DNA of 6,284 nucleotides from Tannerellaceae bacterium (GTDB taxonomy: Bacteria; Bacteroidota; Bacteroidia; Bacteroidales; Tannerellaceae). Where the stretch lies: assembly GCA_031265595.1 (NCBI GenBank), contig JAISCM010000208.1:1-6284 (forward strand). The letters run 5' to 3'. The first letter of the stretch is position 1; the number at the start of each line of letters is the position of its first letter. The notes beneath the pieces were generated by a model. It was not told the origin of the DNA. It ran no database searches and saw only the letters and a list, made by a program, of their open reading frames with translations. Shown here in pieces: positions 1 to 5,397 of this stretch. The translations under genes and the position numbers were made by a program.

Positions 1-28
1 GGGCTAAGAGCGACGATTCTCTTAGCCC
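1..28 (-). terminator. Perfect 10-base inverted repeat downstream of the 1386-residue gene
   Basis: GGGCTAAGAG (1-10) and CTCTTAGCCC (19-28) pair perfectly around an 8-base loop. It lies 38 bases past the stop codon at 67, a good position for a terminator hairpin. The bases that would form the U-tract on the minus strand fall outside the window, so intrinsic termination cannot be confirmed. Confidence 0.5.
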
Positions 29-49
29 CCCCTTTAGGGGGTTGGGGGG
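26..49. repeat. C-tract/G-tract intergenic repeat
   Basis: Seven C (26-32), TTTA, five G (37-41), TT, six G (44-49). It can fold as a C:G hairpin with a TTTA loop, and its first three C overlap the right arm of the inverted repeat at 1-28, so the two structures compete. Similar C-rich/TTTAG-rich intergenic strings are, from general knowledge, frequent in Bacteroidetes genomes. Its role is unknown. Confidence 0.5.
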
Positions 50-66
50 TGAGTGGAACAGATCGT

Positions 67-3000
67 TTACCGGACGATCAGTTTGAATATCTTCCGGCTA
101 TCGTTCTTCTCTGCGCTCAGGATGTAGACGCCCTGCGGTAAGGCGAGGGTGTGGGATTCATCCGGGGCGCTTATCGTAAACGCCTTCACTGCCTGTCCGC
201 TGATGGAGATCACCTGGCAACGGTACCCTTCGAGGTTTTGCACATAGAGGGTTCCGCGGGCGTAGGATACCATAGCCGGGGCGATGGCAGCCGGGTCTAC
301 AGACGTTGCGATGGCTTTCGTCTTGAAGCTGGTGGTGAGCGTGCTGATCACTTCGGCGATATTATTCTGTACGCGAACCACTTCTACATCTACTTCATAG
401 TCTGTAGAAGGCTTCAGGGTAGACAGGGTGACGGAGATGGCATTGCTTGCCGCACGTAAGGCGTAGGCGATGTCTACTTCTCCTTCGGCATTTATCTTCA
501 GCGTGAGAAGGGCTTGCCGGCGGTTGTTCACCATTTCGTATACATGCGCCAGGTAGTAAGCGGCAGACGCCATCTTCGGGAAGCTGATGGTAGCGGCCTT
601 GTCTTCAATAGACGAAGCCTCTGCGTTCACGGCTATATCCCGCACCATTACCGTACACGTAGCCTTCACTTCGTCTATTGAGGCGGTGATCGTGGCGGCT
701 CCCATACCGGTAGCTATCACTTTGCCGCTCGACGTTACGTCGGCTACGCCGGCATCGCTGGTTGTCCATTTAACGGTTTTGCCTGCCAGGCTGCCCGATA
801 GCAGCGTTACGCTCAGGCTGGCCGTTTCCTTTACGTTCATAATAAGCTGGGTGGTATTCAGGGCAATCGAGTCTCTCGTTACCGTTCCCGGAGCCTGCGC
901 TATCACCGTCACCATGCAGGTATCGGCTTTGGCGCTGTTCGCATCTGGTACGATGATATTGGCAATACCATGGGCAAGGCCCCTCACCAATCCACTGCTT
1001 GAAACCGTAGCCACTTCGGGATGCGAGCTCCTCCAGCGTACGTTCGGGAAATGTTCCACCGCCGTGAGGGCCAACTGGTATTGGTCGCCCGGCTTGATGG
1101 TTACCTTTTCGGCCGTCAGTTCAAACGGATACTCTACAATAGCAGCCTCAGCCTCCACCGTAACGGTGATCGTCTTTTCGGCCAACTGTCCGTTCGAGTT
1201 TACCTTGAGCGTAAGCGTCGTCTGCGTATCTTCCGCCACCCTCCTGATGGGGGTAACGATCAGCGAATCGCGCCATACCCGCGCCGAAATCAGGTCTTCC
1301 CCCTCTTTCAGTATCGCCGATTTCACGATGGCGGCATCCATATTATCCACGTCAGTCACTTTGTCGCCTAAGTAGATGCGGGTAGTTTCCCTGATGGACA
1401 CATCCCCCAGGTCACTGGCGATCACCGGGGCGTAGTTGTCGGGGAATATCCAGAGGGCATTCCATACCAACTGCCCCCCCGAAGGAAGGTCTGTCACTTT
1501 TTTTGTTTCCGGATTTACTTTTACAGCAATCCATCCGGGCGCCACCGGGTTGATATGCCAGGTTGTGATGACCACATAGAGCTCGTCCGTTTCGGGATGG
1601 ATGCGGAAAGGACAACCGTACATATTGAATTTCTCTTCGGGATGACCCGCATACGGGGGGTAATCCTGCGCGTCGAATACGGTCCGGGTTGTTTTCGTAT
1701 CAATGTCATATTCGTATATGTACTGTCTTAGCCATTCGCCCCCGCTTGTCCAATAGAGGCGGTTCTTCTGCACGCTTGCACAGAGAAGGTCGGCTTGCCA
1801 GGCTCCCCAGCTTGAAGGAGGAGCCGCTCCTTCGAGTTCAACTTCCTCTGTTTCGAGCGACCACGGGTCGATACGTACCAACACAGTCCGGGACATTTCA
1901 CCCAAGGCCCCGGTAGATTCAAACGAGGTGCAGCCGGCCCATAAAGAGCCGTCTTTCGATTGCGTCAACACAGAGTAGTACCCTTGCAGGATGGTCTCCA
2001 CTTGATGGGTCAGGGCATTGATTACCAATATCCCTGCATTTTGCTGTACGGCAAATACCCGGTCGCCCACCCGGAGCATCGTTCCCACCTGTCCTTTATA
2101 CTGGCTGGGATCGAGATTGGGATTCTTTTCTTCATCCGGGTCGGAGCTGGGATCCGTTTCATCCTCCGGTTCGGGATTGATAAGCGTTCCCTCAATCGGC
2201 GTGTAAGGCAATTCCCTCACTACATTACCGTCGCCCGCTTCGGCGCTGAGCAGTTCGTCGAACTTCACAACGGCGATACCTCCCGACGTTCCCACATAGC
2301 CCGTATTTTCATCTACGCCGAGGAAAGCCCGGCCATCCATCATCTTTGAGTCGCTGTTATGAATATCACTGAACGACTTTTTGTGCTCCAATGTATTCTT
2401 ATCTATGATGGCCAAACGGTTTTCCTGTTTGGATACAAAATAGAAGTTGTCGCCGTAGATAGCGGCAAACTGGGTGGTAATGCCCAATTTCTCATCATTG
2501 CTGCTCCCTCCATATAAGTAGTTGTTCCAAAGCCCCACTTCTTCGTTGACGAAATGCAGTTCGCCCTTCCCGGGATAGGTGCCTTCGGTAAGCTGAAAGG
2601 CTCCTTTCGTATAAGTAGACTCATAATAGGTATAGGTGGCGCTGGCGGTAAACCTGCCGTCTTCGGTAGTAGCCGTAAGGGTTACGGTACCTGCCGCTTT
2701 GCCGGAAAGCCTCCACCTTGTGGCATCTATAGGCGTAAGTTCAGCTACCTCAGAGCCTTCTTCTATACTCCAGATGATATTCTGATTCGTTGCATTTGCA
2801 GGGGTGATAACCGGGGTATGGTAGCCGGGCAGCACAACAGATGTACCCCGGAACGTCCGCACTTCGAACCGTTCGCTCAAGCGTATACCCGTTACAGGGA
2901 TAATCGGCTTCACTTTGATAGTAACCGAAGCCGTAAGCGGTTCGCCATCTGCCTTTTTGGCAACGGTAGAGGCTGTGAATGTTACTTCTATATTTTCCGA

Positions 3001-4227
3001 TCCATCCCCCGTTACATAAAGAACATGTACCTGCCCGGTATTTGCATCAATCGTGGCGATAGCCGGGTCGCTGCTTTCCCAGGTAACAGTCTTCGGGTCA
3101 CAGTCATTAGGCGAAACCGTAGCTGTCAGCTTAAAGTCTGTGTCGCAAAGCGCCTCCGCGCCGTCAGTTATTCCGTGAATCTCTACTTTTGTAGGATAGA
3201 CCGCCTCTACCGGTTCATCTCCATAGAGCGCTTGCCAGGCGCCGGCATGGGAAGACTTTGTATAGTCAATTTCCGTACCTGTCAAATCATATCGGGGGAA
3301 AGACACACCCTCCACTACCGGATTGGGAGGCAATATTTTATAAGCCGGGCCACTGCCGTCAGCCACAACCACCTTGTAAATGCCGTCTTCGTAAAACAAA
3401 GGGACATCGTCGCCCATCGCTACAATTCGGTTTATATTATAATTATTGGGTATATCTCCCCAAGTGCCATTGATCGTGCCCTGGATTACATTGTAGCTAT
3501 TGAAAAACAAATTCGATGCAGGAATACTGATTGTAGAATTATTCCCTCCTGTATTATTAGGGTCTACAAATACGCAATTGGTAAAATCAGAAGGACTCGA
3601 GAATTGAATAAAAGGTTTATTTCCTGCATATTTTCGAACAAATGTGCAAGAGACAAAGGATACCTTTTTCGGCGGATCAGATCCCCCAATAGTCAAGGCT
3701 TTTGTAGCATTTTCTGCGATAAAAGCGCAACCTTCAAATAGAACATTTCCTTTATGTAGGCTTATGTAAGTTGTTTGTGGAGATTCGGGAGATGAAGTAA
3801 AAACACAATTCGTCAGATGAATAGTTTCGCTTTCTAATGCAAAGTCATTCATATCTTTGAAATGGACGTTCTTTATGCTTATTTGCTTGAAAGCCGCCCC
3901 TAATCCTAAATAAAAAGAAGAACTCCCCCACTCACATCTTTGCGTCAAAGTTACGCCATTTCCGATAAGGGTAATTGTATAACCTTCTTTATCCCAGATA
4001 TCAACATAATCATATTCTTCTTCAATAGTAATGGTCTCATCAGCTATACTGCTGTCGAAAGTAAGGATATCTCCATCCTGCATTTGATAAAGTTCATACA
4101 GGAAAGAACCGGGTACCGTATTCCCTCCATCCGTATTCATTACTCTCCGCTCCTCTCCAAGAAGAGTTCTTGTGGAGAGCGTAAAGAAAAGGAATGATAT
4201 GAAACTCAGTAATAATTTGTTTTTCAT
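67..4227 (-). CDS. Large multidomain T9SS-exported surface protein (beta-helix, Big_2, YncE/DUF5074-like propeller, FN3)
   Basis: Encodes 1386 residues starting at the ATG at 4227-4225. The frame stays open to a TTG at 4257, but the ATG directly precedes a Sec signal peptide (MKNKLLLSFISFLFF, residues 1 to about 22) and the TTG lies in a hairpin loop. Modules by residue: right-handed beta-helix about 28-260; Big_2 about 344-440 and 443-535; YncE/DUF5074-like propeller about 548-932, with motifs such as DGRAFLGVDE, GQVGTMLRVGDRVFAVQQ and FPDNYAPVI; Ig/cadherin-like 933-1027; Big_2 1030-1110 and 1116-1197; FN3-like 1198-1305; T9SS sorting domain 1308-1386, ending GVYILSA...RKIFKLIVR. By family knowledge it should cross the inner membrane by Sec and the outer membrane by T9SS, and then be surface-anchored or released. 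The propeller suggests ligand binding, but the ligand is unknown. No catalytic residues are recognisable. It is the last gene of the minus-strand cluster. Coding identity is firm; function is inferred from fold only. Confidence 0.95.
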   Translation of the reverse strand: MKNKLLLSFISFLFFTLSTRTLLGEERRVMNTDGGNTVPGSFLYELYQMQDGDILTFDSSIADETITIEEEYDYVDIWDKEGYTITLIGNGVTLTQRCEWGSSSFYLGLGAAFKQISIKNVHFKDMNDFALESETIHLTNCVFTSSPESPQTTYISLHKGNVLFEGCAFIAENATKALTIGGSDPPKKVSFVSCTFVRKYAGNKPFIQFSSPSDFTNCVFVDPNNTGGNNSTISIPASNLFFNSYNVIQGTINGTWGDIPNNYNINRIVAMGDDVPLFYEDGIYKVVVADGSGPAYKILPPNPVVEGVSFPRYDLTGTEIDYTKSSHAGAWQALYGDEPVEAVYPTKVEIHGITDGAEALCDTDFKLTATVSPNDCDPKTVTWESSDPAIATIDANTGQVHVLYVTGDGSENIEVTFTASTVAKKADGEPLTASVTIKVKPIIPVTGIRLSERFEVRTFRGTSVVLPGYHTPVITPANATNQNIIWSIEEGSEVAELTPIDATRWRLSGKAAGTVTLTATTEDGRFTASATYTYYESTYTKGAFQLTEGTYPGKGELHFVNEEVGLWNNYLYGGSSNDEKLGITTQFAAIYGDNFYFVSKQENRLAIIDKNTLEHKKSFSDIHNSDSKMMDGRAFLGVDENTGYVGTSGGIAVVKFDELLSAEAGDGNVVRELPYTPIEGTLINPEPEDETDPSSDPDEEKNPNLDPSQYKGQVGTMLRVGDRVFAVQQNAGILVINALTHQVETILQGYYSVLTQSKDGSLWAGCTSFESTGALGEMSRTVLVRIDPWSLETEEVELEGAAPPSSWGAWQADLLCASVQKNRLYWTSGGEWLRQYIYEYDIDTKTTRTVFDAQDYPPYAGHPEEKFNMYGCPFRIHPETDELYVVITTWHINPVAPGWIAVKVNPETKKVTDLPSGGQLVWNALWIFPDNYAPVIASDLGDVSIRETTRIYLGDKVTDVDNMDAAIVKSAILKEGEDLISARVWRDSLIVTPIRRVAEDTQTTLTLKVNSNGQLAEKTITVTVEAEAAIVEYPFELTAEKVTIKPGDQYQLALTAVEHFPNVRWRSSHPEVATVSSSGLVRGLAHGIANIIVPDANSAKADTCMVTVIAQAPGTVTRDSIALNTTQLIMNVKETASLSVTLLSGSLAGKTVKWTTSDAGVADVTSSGKVIATGMGAATITASIDEVKATCTVMVRDIAVNAEASSIEDKAATISFPKMASAAYYLAHVYEMVNNRRQALLTLKINAEGEVDIAYALRAASNAISVTLSTLKPSTDYEVDVEVVRVQNNIAEVISTLTTSFKTKAIATSVDPAAIAPAMVSYARGTLYVQNLEGYRCQVISISGQAVKAFTISAPDESHTLALPQGVYILSAEKNDSRKIFKLIVR
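70..306 (-). other. T9SS C-terminal sorting domain (type A-like) of the 1386-residue protein
   Basis: Residues about 1308-1386 follow a short Pro/Ala linker. They show the expected beta-sandwich signature: GTLYVQNLEGYRCQVISISG, then GQAVKAF, LALPQGVYILSAEK and the terminal RKIFKLIVR. In this family, the G-V-Y-I/L and terminal K-x-x-V-R/K motifs direct outer-membrane translocation by T9SS, often followed by cleavage and attachment to anionic lipopolysaccharide by PorU. The cysteine in LEGYRC is also present in the sorting domain of the gene at 5398. Confidence 0.85.
313..636 (-). other. Segment encoding an FN3-like domain
   Basis: Residues about 1198-1305. The stretch ISFPKMASAAYYLAHVYEM is followed by ISVTLSTLKPSTDYEVDVEVV and a closing SFKTK, the usual order of fibronectin type III strands (core Tyr-x-Val, then 'L-x-P-x-T-x-Y'). 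It sits directly before the linker to the sorting domain, a common position in T9SS cargo. Confidence 0.65.
637..1140 (-). other. Segment encoding Big_2 domains three and four
   Basis: Residues about 1030-1110 and 1116-1197. The first has LTAVEHFPNVRWRSSHPEVATV followed by SSGLVRGLAHGIANI; the second has VKWTTSDAGVADVTSSGKV followed by GMGAATITASIDEVKATCTV. Both are compact, consensus-like Big_2 repeats and probably act as a stalk holding the propeller away from the C-terminal anchor. Confidence 0.85.
1147..1431 (-). other. Segment encoding an Ig/cadherin-like domain after the propeller
   Basis: Residues about 933-1027 begin APVIASDLGDVSIRE and continue with LGDKVTDVDNMDAAIVKSAI and a final TLTLKVNSNGQLAEKTITVTV strand pair. 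The pattern (a 'D-x-D' after the third strand, then S-N-G and a closing T-x-T-V-x-V strand) resembles cadherin-like or putative-Ig domains that commonly follow DUF5074-type propellers. The D-V-D-N-M-D stretch may bind calcium, but this is only suggested by the acidic residues. Confidence 0.55.
1432..2586 (-). other. Segment encoding a YncE/DUF5074-like beta-propeller
   Basis: Residues about 548-932. Recurrent blade-like strands are seen: AAIYGDNFYFVSKQENRLAIID, GYVGTSGGIAVVKFD, RVFAVQQNAGILVINALT, YSVLTQSKDGSLWAGC, KNRLYWTSGG and DELYVVITTW, ending in ALWIFPDNYAPVI. This order matches, from memory, the DUF5074/YncE-type secreted proteins of Bacteroidales. The cobalamin-binding lipoprotein BtuG belongs to a related propeller group, but the DUF5074 proteins as a whole are mostly uncharacterised. 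An acidic, proline-rich insertion (residues about 682-710, bases 2098-2184) interrupts the blades. The fold assignment is fairly secure; the ligand is not. Confidence 0.75.
2623..3198 (-). other. Segment encoding two Big_2 (bacterial Ig-like) domains
   Basis: Residues about 344-440 and 443-535 lie between the beta-helix and the propeller. The first shows the Big_2 hallmarks LTATVSPNDCDPKTVTWESSDPA followed by a short ATIDANTGQV strand, with an expanded loop carrying TGDGSENIEV. The second has ITPANATNQNIIWSIEEGS and a closing GKAAGTVTLTATTEDG. Such domains usually act as rigid spacers or carbohydrate/adhesion modules in surface proteins. The second departs from consensus in its first strands. 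Confidence 0.8.
3448..4146 (-). other. Segment encoding an N-terminal right-handed beta-helix module
   Basis: This covers residues about 28-260 of the 1386-residue protein. It opens with a short motif (NTDGGNTVPGSFLYEL, then GDILTFD) like the start of many secreted polymorphic-type beta-helix proteins. Four similar turns follow, each with a cysteine between a polar residue and a hydrophobic-aromatic pair: LTNCVF (138-143), FEGCAF (164-169), FVSCTF (191-196) and FTNCVF (215-220), spaced about 24-27 residues. That spacing and the stacked Cys/Phe positions fit coils of a parallel beta-helix. No lyase or hydrolase active site is evident, so adhesion or carbohydrate contact is as likely as catalysis. 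The segment is much richer in A+T than the rest of the gene. Confidence 0.7.
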
Positions 4228-4241
4228 AAATTGAATTATTA

Positions 4242-4277
4242 AAAAGAGGCTGCCCAAACAGATGGGCAGCTTCTTTT
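4242..4277 (-). terminator. Rho-independent terminator or attenuator hairpin
   Basis: An almost perfect stem of 15 base pairs pairs 4242-4256 with 4263-4277 around a 6-base loop (4257-4262). The GC-rich upper arm is GCTGCCCA/TGGGCAGC and there is one G-T pair (4248-4271). Read on the minus strand, it ends in a run of U (complement of 4241-4245). It lies 23 bases beyond the stop of the 354-residue gene and only 14 bases before the ATG of the 1386-residue gene. Because the lower stem is A-rich on one side and T-rich on the other, it could also stop plus-strand transcription. Confidence 0.85.
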
Positions 4278-4300
4278 ATGTTACTTAATTTGATGATGCT

Positions 4301-5365
4301 TTAGTGTTGCCCACAATTTCCACAAAATAATAGACTGCATGCCGGATTGGAGTAGTCTCCATCCAAGTTCACCGGAGAGTAATATTGGGCCGAAGCAAAT
4401 ACAAAGTAGTGAACGGTATTATTATTCAAAGGTTCAGTTGCGATTCCTGAAGTTGTAGGATAAGTGAATGAACCAGACAAACCTTGCCTTGTATTAAAAG
4501 ACCAATAGTTATAATTCCAGCCAGCTTGCCATTCATAGTATCTATTATTAGGGTTTATTAGCACCCAATAATCATAATCATAAGCCGGATAGCCATAAGC
4601 CGCATCTAAGGGATGCTTGATTACCCCCGTATTACTAGAGAGAGCAATAGCCTGTGTTGCCAAATTGCCTGGCGTTGGATATTCTTGCGGAACAAATTGA
4701 TTATAAGGAGCAAGACAGTTTGGATAATTCCCATACTTAAATTTGATATGGGCGCTATCTGCTTTAGCTGCTATCGAATCATACCGAAGAAGCACACGTG
4801 TATCAGCATCTCCAAAATTATACCCGAATCCTCCTACCGCAAAGTTGCCACCGCTGGTATTTTGAAGGAGAGTAGAGAACCTACTATCAAAATTGGCTAC
4901 CGCCCGAATCATGTCGATAGAAGTTTTATTTACAGTAGCCCAGTAACTATACGGATTAACAGTAGCAGTATCTTTATACCAATACCGAGACACCCACTGA
5001 TACCTCCATATCAGGATGCTATCATCATGATACGTCCCTGGGCGTAGGGCAGCTTTTCCATCCGTCCATTTGATCATTAAATAAGCTGTGCTTACTGTTA
5101 CTGTCGAATCCGGTTCAGTTATCGTCGGGTCTACCGTCGTACATCCAACCGTGCATGATACATCACCTGGATTAATGTTGTACACATTGTAGGTAGATGT
5201 ATCTACCGATTGCACCGGCTGCACTACTCCTTTCCCCTGGGCGGCTTGTCTTGTTAATACTTCGTGATGATGGCCTTGCACCGTAATCACATTGCCTTCT
5301 CTCTTTTGCGCTGACAGCCCTGCATATATGCAGGTGGCTATCAAAAGGAAAAACACCTTTTTCAT
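4301..5365 (-). CDS. Exported aromatic-rich protein with Cys-rich C-terminus, function unknown
   Basis: Encodes 354 residues from the ATG at 5365-5363. Residues 1-19 (MKKVFFLLIATCIYAGLSA) form a type I signal peptide, probably cut before Gln20. Cys12 is inside the hydrophobic core and lacks a good lipobox, so a lipoprotein is unlikely. The mature protein has a His triplet at 32-34, Cys71 and Cys75 in a linker-like region, then a globular domain about 92-325. Motifs there include DSILIWRYQW (115-124), SIDMIRAVANFDSRF (149-163), AVGGFGYNFGD (176-186) and EWQAGWNYNYWSF (278-290). It ends with C343, C348 and C351 and a final Gly-Gln-His. From memory, the 'LIW-Y-W...DMI-A-A..D-R...GGFGY' pattern occurs in secreted Bacteroidales proteins found near DUF5074 propellers, but I cannot name the family. 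No T9SS sorting domain is present, unlike both neighbours. It lies 32 bases after the upstream gene and is probably co-transcribed with it. Gene call firm, function unknown. Confidence 0.9.
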   Translation of the reverse strand: MKKVFFLLIATCIYAGLSAQKREGNVITVQGHHHEVLTRQAAQGKGVVQPVQSVDTSTYNVYNINPGDVSCTVGCTTVDPTITEPDSTVTVSTAYLMIKWTDGKAALRPGTYHDDSILIWRYQWVSRYWYKDTATVNPYSYWATVNKTSIDMIRAVANFDSRFSTLLQNTSGGNFAVGGFGYNFGDADTRVLLRYDSIAAKADSAHIKFKYGNYPNCLAPYNQFVPQEYPTPGNLATQAIALSSNTGVIKHPLDAAYGYPAYDYDYWVLINPNNRYYEWQAGWNYNYWSFNTRQGLSGSFTYPTTSGIATEPLNNNTVHYFVFASAQYYSPVNLDGDYSNPACSLLFCGNCGQH

Positions 5366-5397
5366 TGTTTAAAAATTAAAAAATAAAACGTTTATAA
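5366..5397 (-). promoter_or_regulatory. AT-rich leader upstream of the 354-residue gene
   Basis: This 32-base gap separates the upstream stop from the ATG. On the minus strand it is almost all A and T, with no Shine-Dalgarno sequence, as is usual for Bacteroidetes translation leaders. It contains the 8-base palindrome AAACGTTT (5386-5393) and no terminator-like hairpin, so read-through from the upstream gene is expected. A stretch TAATTTTT resembles the Bacteroidales -7 element (TAnnTTTG) only imperfectly and lies too close to the ATG to be persuasive. Confidence 0.4.

Noticed and set aside
587..1375. Plus-strand open frame (262 codons) with Ala/Val/Ser-rich translation resembling membrane segments
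   Set aside because: It is the antisense shadow of Thr/Ala/Val-rich Ig-like repeats. The apparent hydrophobicity comes from that composition and it has no independent leader.
2554..3741. Long plus-strand open frame (395 codons)
   Set aside because: It lies fully antisense to the large surface-protein gene. Its translation is basic and Arg/Tyr/Ile-rich with no recognisable domain, while the minus-strand frame has clear Big_2 and beta-helix signatures.
4228..4257. Upstream TTG start adding ten residues to the large protein
   Set aside because: The TTG lies in the loop of the terminator hairpin, and the added residues would sit before an already complete signal peptide starting at the ATG at 4227.
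4305..4345. Promoter within the end of the 354-residue gene (TATTATTTTG on the minus strand) for the downstream gene
   Set aside because: It matches the Bacteroidales -7 consensus only with altered spacing, and no TTTG -33 element lies at the right distance.
4613..5047. Plus-strand open frame (144 codons)
   Set aside because: It is antisense to the 354-residue gene, with no domain, leader or neighbour to support it.
5330..5365. Lipoprotein signal in the 354-residue protein (Ile-Ala-Thr-Cys at residues 9-12)
   Set aside because: Thr is a poor residue before the lipid-modified Cys, and the hydrophobic core continues past it to a better type I site after LSA.
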